Assembly (NCBI GenBank): GCA_938015295.1 | Contig: CALLQB010000112.1 | Coordinates: 1 to 33,095 of the forward strand | Direction of reading: 5' to 3' | Origin: an uncultured Acidimicrobiales bacterium | Lineage (GTDB): Bacteria; Actinomycetota; Acidimicrobiia; Acidimicrobiales; SHLQ01 | DNA: 33,095 bases | Part shown: positions 1-8,758 of the stretch, piece by piece | Numbering within the stretch: position 1 is the stretch's first letter | How the letters are laid out: each line of letters opens with the position of its first letter | Made by a program: the position numbers and the translations under genes | Notes under the pieces: model-generated | What the model was told of the DNA's origin: nothing | The model's input: only the letters and a program-made list of their open reading frames with translations | The model's database searches: none

Positions 1-2
1 CC

Positions 3-1223
3 GAGGACGAGATTCTCTTTGAGGTGTCGACCGACAAGGTTGATTCTGAGGTTCCGTCGCCGGTCAGTGGTGTGCTGAGCGAGATTCTGGTTGCCGAAGG
101 CGACACGGTCGACGTCGGCGTTGTTCTGGCCCGCATGGGCGGAGCCGCCTCAGGTGCAGCAGCTGCACCTGCCGCCGCGCCTGCGCCTGCGGCTGCTGCT
201 CCGGCAAAGCCCGCTCCCGCGGCGGCTGCTGCTGCGGCAGCTCCCGCTGCGGCCCCCGTGTCGACTGCGCCAGGCAAGCTGTTGTCGCCCGTCGTTCGTC
301 GCCTCGTCGCCGAAAACAATATCGATGTCGACCTGCTGACCGGCACCGGTGTCGGCGGCCGAATCACTCGCAGCGATGTCGAAAAGGCCATCGCCGCAGG
401 TCGCGGCTCAGCGCCAGCACCAGCTGCAACCCCGGCTCCGGCTCCCGCCGCAGCCACACAAGCAGCGCCGGCTCCGGCCCGTGCCGCAGCGGCTCCCGCT
501 CCGTCCGCGGGTGCTGGCGAGGTACAAAAGTTCTCGAACATCCGTCGCCTCACCGGCGAACATATGGTGATGTCCAAGTCGACAGCACCGCATGTTCTCA
601 CTGCTATCGAGGTCGACTACGAAGGCGTCGACGTGGTGCGGCGGGCCCACAAAGCGGCGTTCAAAGCCGAGGAAGGCACCAGTCTCACCTACCTGCCCTT
701 CATCGCTCGTGCGCTCACCGACGCACTTCGCGAATTCCCGCATCTCAACGCAAGCGTGGTCGACGGTGGCCTGGTCACGCACGACTCGGTCAACCTTGCC
801 ATCGCGGTCGACCTCGACTTCCAAGGGCTGCTCACCCCAGTGGTGCAGAACGCAGACGCCAAGCGACTTCGGGCAATCGCGGTCGAAATCGCCGACCTCG
901 CCACCCGCGCCCGGTCGAAGAAGTTGTCGGCTGACGAAATCAGCGGGGGCACGTTCACCATTACTAACGCCGGCAGCTACGGCACGATGATGCAGTTCCC
1001 GGTCATCAGCCAGCCGCAGGTGGCCATCTTGTCCACCGACGGCATCAGCCGCAAGCCTGTCGTCGCCACCGACTCCTACGGCAACGAGTCAATCGTCATC
1101 CACTCGGTGGGAGTCCTGGCATTGGCCTGGGATCACCGAGCATTCGACGGTGCCTATGCCGCAGCGTTCCTCGCCCGCATTCGCGAGATTATTGAGACGA
1201 GAGATTGGTCGAGCGAGATCTAA
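3..1223 (+). CDS. 2-oxoacid dehydrogenase E2 (dihydrolipoamide acyltransferase), 5' partial
   Basis: E2 core subunit of a 2-oxoacid dehydrogenase complex, moving the acyl group from lipoyl-lysine to CoA. The frame is open from the window edge, so the N-terminus is missing. Visible order: the end of a lipoyl domain with the lipoyl-lysine motif STDKVDSE (about residues 8-15 of the fragment), an Ala/Pro-rich linker, an E3/E1-binding domain (SPVVRRLVAENNIDVD to RITRSDVEKAI, about 93-133), a second Ala/Pro linker, and the catalytic domain (about 174-405). The catalytic HxxxD is H378-RAF-D382 in DHRAFDGAYAAAFL. Substrate (2-oxoglutarate, pyruvate or branched-chain acids) cannot be decided from the fragment; a SucB-like role is plausible for an actinobacterium. 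The next gene overlaps it by 19 bp and makes the lipoyl cofactor, consistent with an E2-lipoylation operon. Confidence 0.93.
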   Translation, partial: EDEILFEVSTDKVDSEVPSPVSGVLSEILVAEGDTVDVGVVLARMGGAASGAAAAPAAAPAPAAAAPAKPAPAAAAAAAAPAAAPVSTAPGKLLSPVVRRLVAENNIDVDLLTGTGVGGRITRSDVEKAIAAGRGSAPAPAATPAPAPAAATQAAPAPARAAAAPAPSAGAGEVQKFSNIRRLTGEHMVMSKSTAPHVLTAIEVDYEGVDVVRRAHKAAFKAEEGTSLTYLPFIARALTDALREFPHLNASVVDGGLVTHDSVNLAIAVDLDFQGLLTPVVQNADAKRLRAIAVEIADLATRARSKKLSADEISGGTFTITNAGSYGTMMQFPVISQPQVAILSTDGISRKPVVATDSYGNESIVIHSVGVLALAWDHRAFDGAYAAAFLARIREIIETRDWSSEI

Positions 1224-2929
1224 AATCGGGACCTCTCCAGGTCCGCTGGTTAGGCCAGGTCGACTACGACGACGCGCTCGCGTTGCAACGCGGCTTCTTC
1301 GCCCATTCAACCGCCAATCACCTTCTGTTGCTCGAGCACTCCCACGTTTACACAATGGGCGTGCGAGCCGACCCCGCAAACATTTTGCCCGCAGCCGCAG
1401 GTGTTCCGGTTGTAGCCGCGTCACGCGGCGGCGACGTTACCTATCACGGGCCCGGACAGCTGGTCGGCTACCCAATCGTCACTGTCGCCGGAAAGCGCGG
1501 CGGAGGCATGGCCGACACCGTCGCCTACGTCACGTCGGTCGAAGAGCTTGTCATCGACTCGCTCGCAAAACTCGGACTCACCGACGTCGGACGCCTGGCA
1601 GGTTTCCCCGGCGTGTGGGTCGAACCCGACGGACCCAAGCCGCGAAAGATTGCCGCGGTGGGCGTACGTCTCTCGCGGGGCCGCTCGATGCACGGCTTCG
1701 CCATCAACGTCGACCCTGACCTGTCGTACTTCGACAACATCATTCCCTGCGGTATCGCCGACAAAGCAGTCACCTCGCTCGCCGCCGAAGGCATCGACAC
1801 CGAGATGCGCACGGTCGTTGACACCTTGGCGGCGCTCGCCGACGAACTTTGGGGCGGCCCCGATGCGGTCGACCGGGCCGACGTTGTGTGGCGACACCGC
1901 CTCGAAGACCTCTCCCTGTTCTCACAAGGCGCGGGTCCTGGTGAGGCCTCAGGAACCGCAGCCAACCCCCATGTCGACACTGCTGTCGACGTTTCGCCGG
2001 CACCCACCGACGGAACATCGGTCCGCTTGCAGTCACGGCTCAACGAGGCCGGTGTAACCGAAGGGCTGCAGATTGCAAGCCGCAAGCCAGAGTGGATGCG
2101 TGTCAAAGCCGAGATGGGCGACGACTACCGGCGGCTCAAAGGTGTGATGCGCGACCTCAACCTGGTCACGGTTTGTGAAGAAGCCGGTTGCCCCAACATC
2201 TACGACTGCTGGTCTGACGGCACGGCGACGTTCATGATCAACGGCGAAAGGTGCACACGCGCCTGTGGGTTCTGTCTCGTCGACACCCGCAAGCCCGAAG
2301 CTCCCGACCCAGCCGAGCCGGCAAACGTCGCCGAGGCTGTCGAGCGAATGGCGTTGCAATTTGCCGTGCTCACCACCGTCGCCCGCGACGACCTGGCCGA
2401 CGGCGGCGCTCAGGGTTTCGCCGACACCATCGACGCGATTCGCAAGCGCACACCCGGCGTCGGTGTCGAGGTGCTTATCTCCGACTGCAAGGGCGAGGCA
2501 TCGTCGCTCGACATCATCTTCAACGCTCGGCCCGACGTGCTCAATCACAACATCGAGACCGTCGCCCGGCTGCAACGCATGGCACGGCCTTCGGCGTCGT
2601 ACGCCCGTAGCCTTGCGGTCTTGGCCCGGGCAAAAGAAGCCGGCCTCACCACCAAATCTTCAATCATCGTCGGCATGGGCGAAACGTTCGAAGAGGTCTG
2701 TCAGACCATGGGCGACCTTGCGGGTGTTGGCATCGACATCGTCACCATCGGCCAATACCTCCGGCCCACCAGCCACCATGTGCCGGTTGCCCGCTGGGTT
2801 CCTCCCGACGAGTTCGAAGCACTGAAACAGTACGGCGAGGATCGACTGGGCATTAGCCACGTCGAGTCGAGCCCGCTCACGCGTTCGAGCTATCACGCCA
2901 AACAAGCAGCAGCTTCAGCCACGAACTAA
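1205..2929 (+). CDS. lipBA: LipB-LipA fusion: octanoyltransferase plus lipoyl synthase
   Basis: One uninterrupted 574-residue ORF (TTG start inside the E2 gene) carrying both steps of lipoate assembly. Residues about 8-235 are LipB, which moves octanoyl from acyl-ACP to the target lysine: RGGDVTYHGPGQLVGYP (about 74-90), catalytic K148 (PRKIAAVG) and C182 (IPCGIADKAV). A linker of about 45 residues rich in Pro/Ala/Thr follows. Residues about 290-574 are LipA, the radical-SAM enzyme inserting two sulfurs: auxiliary-cluster cysteines C324, C329 and C335 (CEEAGCPNIYDC), radical-SAM C350xxxC354xxC357 (CTRACGFC), and the C-terminal RSSYHA whose serine ligates the auxiliary cluster. Both halves keep every key residue and are near normal length, so the fusion looks functional. 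In most bacteria lipB and lipA are separate adjacent genes. The overlap with the E2 gene suggests co-translation with its substrate. Confidence 0.95.
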   Translation: MVERDLKSGPLQVRWLGQVDYDDALALQRGFFAHSTANHLLLLEHSHVYTMGVRADPANILPAAAGVPVVAASRGGDVTYHGPGQLVGYPIVTVAGKRGGGMADTVAYVTSVEELVIDSLAKLGLTDVGRLAGFPGVWVEPDGPKPRKIAAVGVRLSRGRSMHGFAINVDPDLSYFDNIIPCGIADKAVTSLAAEGIDTEMRTVVDTLAALADELWGGPDAVDRADVVWRHRLEDLSLFSQGAGPGEASGTAANPHVDTAVDVSPAPTDGTSVRLQSRLNEAGVTEGLQIASRKPEWMRVKAEMGDDYRRLKGVMRDLNLVTVCEEAGCPNIYDCWSDGTATFMINGERCTRACGFCLVDTRKPEAPDPAEPANVAEAVERMALQFAVLTTVARDDLADGGAQGFADTIDAIRKRTPGVGVEVLISDCKGEASSLDIIFNARPDVLNHNIETVARLQRMARPSASYARSLAVLARAKEAGLTTKSSIIVGMGETFEEVCQTMGDLAGVGIDIVTIGQYLRPTSHHVPVARWVPPDEFEALKQYGEDRLGISHVESSPLTRSSYHAKQAAASATN

Positions 2930-3025
2930 CCCAGCCATCGCTGCCTGTCCGACGAGGACCGGGGTGAACAAAAGGGGCCATTTTGCCCTTCCCGAGGCCC
3001 AACGGCGCCTTCTACTCTCGGCGGT

Positions 3026-3283
3026 ATGTGGGTTGTCTTTTACGCCATTGGTCTTGTTGCAGGTATGTCTCGCCGTGCCGGATGGTTGGCGATTCCGGTC
3101 GCTGCAGCTCTTCCGTTTGGCCTTTGGTTCACCGGCCAAATCGATACTCTGGCGTCGTTCGACCAGGCGGCAGCCACGGGTCTCGCCTGGGCCGCGTCGG
3201 CTGGTGCGGGATGCTTGATCAGCCTGATGGTGCAGCAGTACATCGTCGACAATTGGACGAAGCGGACCTCAGGCCAGGCGTGA
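3026..3283 (+). CDS. Small predicted membrane protein, unknown function
   Basis: 85 residues from an ATG with only a weak upstream GGCGG. Two or three hydrophobic stretches are visible (about 2-13, 19-36 and 49-68), then a short polar tail ending NWTKRTSGQA. No family recognised. It lies about 95 bp after the lipBA fusion and its last 15 bp overlap the 3' end of the convergent cyclase-AAA gene. The coherent hydrophobic pattern favours this frame over the antisense ones, but coding status is uncertain. Confidence 0.5.
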   Translation: MWVVFYAIGLVAGMSRRAGWLAIPVAAALPFGLWFTGQIDTLASFDQAAATGLAWAASAGAGCLISLMVQQYIVDNWTKRTSGQA

Positions 3284-6200
3284 TCTCAACGCCTCGAGAC
3301 GCTGGAGTTCGCCTGCAAAACCGTGCTCGTGCGCTACCGCAGCGGCCTCGGCCAATGCGGGCGCGGCGTCGGTGAACGAGCCTTCAGCGATGAGAGCTTC
3401 GGTCAGCAGACGCCCGCTGTGCACCCCAAAGTAGGGCGAGCCGAACTGTTTGGCCTCACGAACGGCACCCGATAGCGCATCGATTGCCAAACCACGGTCG
3501 CCGGTTGCCAACGCCGACAAACCAACGGTGGTCGACACCAGTCCCCACACCAAGGTGCCCGACGCCACCACGCCCACGCGGCCGCGGTAGGGCTCCAGCG
3601 CCTCAAGGGTTTCTGCGCAGATATGCGGCCGGTTCAAGCGGTACCCGATCTCGGCGTACATCTGCATCGAGACCAGCCAGAAGAAGTCCATCACGTCGGG
3701 CGCACGGAGTTCATCGGCTACCTCGTTGGCTCGCTCGATGTCGCCGTTCTCATGTAACGCAATAACCAGCGCATACGACCAGATCCCCTGGGCCTTGCTT
3801 CGTTCGTAACTGGCCTCGAGTGAACCGGCCATCGAACCGAACCGGCCATCCTGCAGCGCAATCGTGGCGTGCTGCGCGGCCCACGTACCGGGCGCGTCTG
3901 CTTGCGTCTCGGCCGACCGTTCGAGCTGTTCGTCGATGACCGGCGCCATGTCGGGCTCTCGACGAGCAATGGAGATGCCGTTTGACATCCGTTCGACGAG
4001 GAAGTTGAACCAGAAGTTACGGGTCTCGGCGATCGGCCGTTCGAGTTTGCCCAAATGGGTGAGAGCCCCATCTGGATCTCCGCCCTCTAACGCACAACTT
4101 GCGTTGAAGAACCCTCCCAGAAACGCGAATTCGGCATCGCCCGTGCGGTGCGCAAGAGTAGTCAGTTCGTCAGCGATGCTGCACCGTTCGCCGTAGGTGC
4201 TGGGATCCCAGAGGGCAAGGAACGTCGCGATCAGCGCTGAGCTCAACAAATAGGGGTCGCCAATACTTCGAGCTACCTGCTGAGCCTCGGAAACCAGCTT
4301 CTCTCGACGAGGCCGGTCGGGATCGAACGCAAGCACCGTTGCCAAGGTTGCAAGAACCCGCACTCGCAGTGGATCGTGCGGATCGAGGTCATCGAGTGCT
4401 CCCTCGCACATACCGATCATGATGTCGTCGGTATCGCCAGCGTTGACGAACCACACCCCCGGCTTGAGGCAACCCACGGCAGCCCGAGCGAGCAGATCGG
4501 CACGGTCGGCGCGTCGGGCGAGCCGACCGGCCTTTTCCATCGTTGGTCGGTACTCGAGATCGCCACAGGCCCGCAGCGCCTCGCCAAGCGCCAACCATGT
4601 TTCGGCGAGGGTGACCGAGCCATCCAGAGCATTGTGCTCTTCGAGTAGGCCAATGATCTGTTGGTAACGCCCGATGGCGGCTTCCCACGCGAGAGCGGCG
4701 ACATCGCGCTCGGCCGCCAAGCGTAGATAGTGGATTGCTTTGTCGTTGTCGACCGGGGTGACGGCGCTAAACCAGTGGTGGGCGAGTTCGTCGATCCGGT
4801 TTCCGGGCAGCTGTTCGAGCGCTTCCGCAATTCGCCGATGAGCGCGGGCTCGTCTGGTGTGGCTGATGTCGTCGAGCAGGGTCTGGCGAACGATTGCGTG
4901 CACAAACGAGTACCGGTTCGCTACACCAGCTTCTTGTACGAGCGTCGCTCGTTCGCCGAGTTCGACGAGGTCGATGACTTCATCGAGAGTGCTTCCCGAA
5001 ACTTCGGCGAGCAGGTCGAGGTCGAACGAGAACCCAATGACTGCTGCGCTGGAAAGCACGTCGACGAGATCACCTCCCAGGCGTCCAAGGCGCTGACCGA
5101 CGACGTCGCGCACCGACTCGGGAACTGGCAGATCTCCGGCCCCTTTCTGCACGCTCCAAACGCCATTGGTTTCGCTGAGGGTGCCGGTCGAAGCGAGGTG
5201 CCGAAGAAGCTCGCCGGTGAAGAACGGGCTGCCGTTCGTGTCAGAGTGCACCCTGCGGGCAAAGGCCAAAGCATCGGCGTCGAGCTCGCTGCCCGTGCGC
5301 GACTCGAGTAACGCAACCACGTCTTGCTCGGTCAGGGGGTCGAGCCGCAGCCGGTGGGTACGACGGTCGTTCGATAGGTCGCCGAGCAGGTCGTGCATCG
5401 GGTGGCTGCGGTCGACCTCGTCTGGCCGGTACGTGCCGACGATAAGGATCCGGTGATCGGGAGACTCGCGGACAAGATGGCGCAGCAGCAAGACCGTCGA
5501 TCGTGTCGCCCAGTGCAGATCGTCGAGCACAAGCAACACCGGGCGCAGCGTCGCTAGGCGGCCGAGCGTGTCGGCCGCTGCCTCGAAAAGTGCTAGGCGA
5601 TCGACCTCGCCGAGCTCTTCGACGCCTTCGCGGGTCGAATCCGGAAACAGGGGAGCGAGGGTTCCGGTGTGGTTCTTGAGTGTTTCGGCGAGAGCATTGT
5701 CCAACGTCTCTGCTCGCCGCAAGGCTGAGGCAAAAGGTCGGTACGGCACAAATAGTTCCGCGTCGCTCGACCCATACAGCACGATTGCGTCGGCGGCGTG
5801 CGCAGTTTTCGCGGCCTCGGCTACAAGGCGGCTCTTGCCGATACCCGGTTCGCCAGCGATTAAGAGGAGCCTGAGTTCGCCCCCCGAGCTCTGCTCCCAA
5901 ACCGCAGAGAACATCGCCGACGCGTCGTCGCGTCCAACCAGAGGAAACGACTCGTCTCCCAGCAGCTCAGACGGCAGCGGCAAGGCCGCCGTGACCGACT
6001 CGCGGAACACACGGTGTACCCGAACCAGGTCGGGCAGTCCCTTGAGCGTGTGCTCGCCCATCTCCTCGAACACGGCATCGATAGACCGTTGCGTAAGGAG
6101 CTTCACGAGATCGGTCGTGAGAATCTCACCCGGTTGGGCCAGAGGTTCGAGGCGCGCCGCCTCGACCACGGGTTCGCCAAAATAGGCCCCGCCGTCCACA

Positions 6201-6580
6201 GAGATCTCGCCAGCCCCGATACCGATGCGGATCTCAAATGGGGCGACGGCATCAGAACGACGGGCATAGGCGCGTACGTCGCGTTGCATACACAACGCGG
6301 CTTCGACGGCCTCGGTGCAGGTGGGGAAGACCATCATGAGCCCGTCGCCGTTGGTGTCGACCACCTCACCTCCATGCGCGGCGGCACAGCTGCGGAGCAG
6401 CCCATCGTGGTCGTGGCGAAGCTCGATCGTGCGGTCGATACCCAAGCGCGCAAGAAGATCGGTTGAGCCCACCATGTCGGTGAACACGATGGTCGCCGTT
6501 CCGCTGGTACCCGTCACTGCCGACAAGTTATCTGCCGTCGCACAAGAGCGCCCGTTAAGTCGGCTGGCCGACACTTGCAA
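3269..6580 (-). CDS. Cyclase-like/AAA ATPase/TPR signalling protein
   Basis: 1103 residues. Order: class III nucleotide cyclase homology domain (about 28-195; TIVFTDMVGSTDLL, TNGDGLMMVF), AAA/NACHT-like ATPase with Walker A GEPGIGKS (about 243-250) and Walker B VLLVLDDLHW (about 347-356), then about 600 residues of helical TPR-like repeats. This matches the large actinobacterial cyclase-AAA regulators, but there is no LuxR-type HTH at the C-terminus. The cyclase domain is non-canonical: the adenine-specifying Lys position reads VVDTNGDG, and the transition-state Asn position reads VVEAARL (the Arg is kept). It may therefore be weakly active or purely regulatory. The longest start is TTG at 6580; GTG at 6517, just before the cyclase domain, is an alternative. 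Divergent from the M24 peptidase. Partner and output are unknown. Confidence 0.88.
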   Translation of the reverse strand: MQVSASRLNGRSCATADNLSAVTGTSGTATIVFTDMVGSTDLLARLGIDRTIELRHDHDGLLRSCAAAHGGEVVDTNGDGLMMVFPTCTEAVEAALCMQRDVRAYARRSDAVAPFEIRIGIGAGEISVDGGAYFGEPVVEAARLEPLAQPGEILTTDLVKLLTQRSIDAVFEEMGEHTLKGLPDLVRVHRVFRESVTAALPLPSELLGDESFPLVGRDDASAMFSAVWEQSSGGELRLLLIAGEPGIGKSRLVAEAAKTAHAADAIVLYGSSDAELFVPYRPFASALRRAETLDNALAETLKNHTGTLAPLFPDSTREGVEELGEVDRLALFEAAADTLGRLATLRPVLLVLDDLHWATRSTVLLLRHLVRESPDHRILIVGTYRPDEVDRSHPMHDLLGDLSNDRRTHRLRLDPLTEQDVVALLESRTGSELDADALAFARRVHSDTNGSPFFTGELLRHLASTGTLSETNGVWSVQKGAGDLPVPESVRDVVGQRLGRLGGDLVDVLSSAAVIGFSFDLDLLAEVSGSTLDEVIDLVELGERATLVQEAGVANRYSFVHAIVRQTLLDDISHTRRARAHRRIAEALEQLPGNRIDELAHHWFSAVTPVDNDKAIHYLRLAAERDVAALAWEAAIGRYQQIIGLLEEHNALDGSVTLAETWLALGEALRACGDLEYRPTMEKAGRLARRADRADLLARAAVGCLKPGVWFVNAGDTDDIMIGMCEGALDDLDPHDPLRVRVLATLATVLAFDPDRPRREKLVSEAQQVARSIGDPYLLSSALIATFLALWDPSTYGERCSIADELTTLAHRTGDAEFAFLGGFFNASCALEGGDPDGALTHLGKLERPIAETRNFWFNFLVERMSNGISIARREPDMAPVIDEQLERSAETQADAPGTWAAQHATIALQDGRFGSMAGSLEASYERSKAQGIWSYALVIALHENGDIERANEVADELRAPDVMDFFWLVSMQMYAEIGYRLNRPHICAETLEALEPYRGRVGVVASGTLVWGLVSTTVGLSALATGDRGLAIDALSGAVREAKQFGSPYFGVHSGRLLTEALIAEGSFTDAAPALAEAAAVAHEHGFAGELQRLEALRSRLA

Positions 6581-6713
6581 AAGCTTCGCTTCCGGCCCTC
6601 TTCTGCACCTCTTCCAGTGTGCTTTCGTTGTGCTCTTGGCGCAGCGTGAACGATGCGAGGTGTCACTGCTGTTGGCTGCGAATCATGCGCTGCTCAACCG
6701 GTATCCTCAGAAC

Positions 6714-7814
6714 ATGTTCGCGTCACGCATAGAACAAGCCCGAGCGCAGATGGCCAATGTCGGGGTCGATGTACTGCTACTTTCCGTCGGCGCCGACCTG
6801 CCGTATCTCACCGGCTACGAAGCAATGCCGCTCGAACGGCTGACGATGCTTGTGGTTCCGTCCGACGGTCCAGCCGAGTTGATCATTCCTGGGCTTGAGG
6901 CGCCGCGGGTCGACGCACACGACGATGTCTTTACCCTGGTTCCTTGGGGAGAGACCGACGATCCCATTCAGTTGGCAATCGACCGCATCGGGTCGCGTAC
7001 CTCTGTCGCCATCGGCGAAAAGACGTGGGCAACCTTTCTGGTGCAGCTGGTGGCCCGTCTCGATGGCGTCACGTTTCGCGACGCAGGCGATGTCATGACC
7101 CCGCTCCGCTCAGTAAAAGATGCGGCCGAGATTGCAAACCTTCGCAGCGCCGCAGAAGCCGTCGACCGGATTGCGGCTCGTCTCCAGTCGGGCCAAATCG
7201 ATCTTGTTGGCCGCACCGAAGCGCAGGTTTCGGCCGAGCTTGGTCGTCAGATCGTTGCTGAAGGGCACCACCGAGTGAACTTCGCCATCGTTGCCGCCGG
7301 CGAGAATGCCTCGAGCCCGCATCACGAGCCTGGCGAACGCGTCATTCAACCCAACGAAGTTGTGCTGTGTGACTTCGGCGGCACCATGATCAACGACGGC
7401 AACGTCGGCTGCTCTGACATCACGCGCTGTGTGTACACAGGCGAACCTCCGGCCGAGTTCGCCGAACTCTACGACGTGTTGTTCGCAGCCCAAGAAGCCT
7501 CGGTCGCCGCGGCGACTGTCGGCACCCCAGCGCAGGAAGTCGATCGAGCCGGCCGAGCGGTCATCGACGACGCCGGCTACGGCGAGTACTTCATCCATCG
7601 AACCGGTCATGGCATCGGTGTCGAGGCGCACGAGCATCCCTACATTGTCGAAGGCAACGCCGACCCGCTTGCTGTTGGGCATGCGTTCTCTGTCGAGCCG
7701 GGTATTTATGTGCCTGGCAAATGGGGCGCTCGCCTCGAAGACATTGTTGTCGCCGCCGCCGGCGGCCCCGATCCGCTCAACCGGGTCGACCATCATCTTG
7801 CCGTCATCTCCTAG
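6714..7814 (+). CDS. M24 family metallopeptidase (Xaa-Pro peptidase type)
   Basis: 366 residues from ATG at 6714; the frame is open further upstream, but that part lies antisense to the 5' end of the cyclase-AAA gene and does not look like this family. An N-terminal creatinase-like domain (about 1-130, including LPYLTGYEAMPLERL) precedes the pita-bread catalytic domain. The dinuclear metal ligands of M24 enzymes are all identifiable: Asp in CDFGGTM, Asp in GCSDITRCVY, His in HRTGHGIG, Glu in FSVEPGIYV and Glu in GARLEDIVV. The family cleaves N-terminal Xaa-Pro bonds or related amide/imide substrates; the exact substrate cannot be read from the sequence. Followed after 18 bp by a membrane protein gene, probably co-transcribed. 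Confidence 0.92.
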   Translation: MFASRIEQARAQMANVGVDVLLLSVGADLPYLTGYEAMPLERLTMLVVPSDGPAELIIPGLEAPRVDAHDDVFTLVPWGETDDPIQLAIDRIGSRTSVAIGEKTWATFLVQLVARLDGVTFRDAGDVMTPLRSVKDAAEIANLRSAAEAVDRIAARLQSGQIDLVGRTEAQVSAELGRQIVAEGHHRVNFAIVAAGENASSPHHEPGERVIQPNEVVLCDFGGTMINDGNVGCSDITRCVYTGEPPAEFAELYDVLFAAQEASVAAATVGTPAQEVDRAGRAVIDDAGYGEYFIHRTGHGIGVEAHEHPYIVEGNADPLAVGHAFSVEPGIYVPGKWGARLEDIVVAAAGGPDPLNRVDHHLAVIS

Positions 7815-7832
7815 CCGAATTCTGCTGCGTTT

Positions 7833-8684
7833 ATGATCGACCTCGATCTGGCCACCGTGCTGCTCCAATGGGCGGTTGGTGGGCTGTTTTTTACTTGGGT
7901 TTCAACTCGCCATCGCGAAATCGGTCTCGGCTACGGCTGGCTGATGCGCGGCATCTATCTGTTGATGGCTCTCGGTTCGATCGCGGCAGGAGCCGCCTTC
8001 GAGGTTGTGCTCGTGCGAGAGATTGCAGCCGCGGGACTCTGCATTGCCGTGCTGGTCGCGCTGGTGGTGTCGGTTGTCCGGCGATCGGCTGGAGTGGCGG
8101 GACAACGCGAACGGGTCGAACGTCGCAGCCAGCGGGTAGCCGACATGACCGGCATCGACCGCGACGTGCAGACATTCGACAAGGACGCACCCGAGTTTCC
8201 GCCGATCCTCGACCTGATTGGGCCCGCTATCGGTCTTGTTGGTTTGGTTGCGGCGGCCTTTGCGGCAGGTGGGCCATGGGGGCTCGCTCTCGCACGCATC
8301 ATCGTCGGAGCGTTCTTCCTAGGCGCGATCAGCGACGCCATGCTGCTCGGCCACTGGTACCTGGTACAGCCAGGGCTCGAACGGGGCCTGCTCCTCGAAC
8401 TCGTCAAGCTCACCGCCGTCATGTGGCCCCTTGAGCTCTTGGTGATGCTGTGGCCAACCGGCATGATCTCGGTGCTCAACGGCTCGATCGAGGATGGCTA
8501 CAACGGACTTCTTGGTTGGTTCTGGCTGGCTTCCACGGTTGCCACCATCATCTTGCTCGGCGTCACCCGGGCGGCGCTGCGCGAACGCGAATACAGCGCC
8601 GTGATGGCAGCAACAGGCTTGCTGTATCTCGCGATTCTCACGGCCTTCGGCATGGATCTGGTCGCCCGAGCCACACTCGCTTGA
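7833..8684 (+). CDS. Polytopic membrane protein of unknown function
   Basis: 283 residues with about eight predicted membrane segments in two blocks: three N-terminal (about 7-29, 38-58, 63-85), a polar loop of about 40 residues rich in Arg/Glu (VERRSQRVADMTGIDRD), then about five more (128-150, 153-175, 190-215, 229-252, 260-280). A conserved-looking stretch in the second block is AISDAMLLGHWYLVQPGL, with His and Trp inside a helix, which may bind a cofactor or ligand; this is a guess. No named family recognised. It starts 18 bp after the M24 peptidase and ends just before a strong hairpin. Confidence 0.85.
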   Translation: MIDLDLATVLLQWAVGGLFFTWVSTRHREIGLGYGWLMRGIYLLMALGSIAAGAAFEVVLVREIAAAGLCIAVLVALVVSVVRRSAGVAGQRERVERRSQRVADMTGIDRDVQTFDKDAPEFPPILDLIGPAIGLVGLVAAAFAAGGPWGLALARIIVGAFFLGAISDAMLLGHWYLVQPGLERGLLLELVKLTAVMWPLELLVMLWPTGMISVLNGSIEDGYNGLLGWFWLASTVATIILLGVTRAALREREYSAVMAATGLLYLAILTAFGMDLVARATLA

Positions 8685-8697
8685 GCCCAAAACGGCC

Positions 8698-8734
8698 GTA
8701 GGGGCCTGACCCCTGTGCGGAGTCAGACCCCTAC
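8698..8734. terminator. Bidirectional hairpin between convergent genes
   Basis: Arms 8698-8713 and 8719-8734 (GTAGGGGCCTGACCCC and GGAGTCAGACCCCTAC) pair over 14 of 16 positions around a 5-nt loop. It sits between the stop codons of two convergent genes, fitting a shared terminator, although no clear T-tract follows. The GGGGTCTGAC-type core resembles dispersed intergenic palindromes known from other bacteria, but only one copy is seen here. Confidence 0.6.
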
Positions 8735-8758
8735 GGGACTGCAAGTGTGTCTGGCTAA

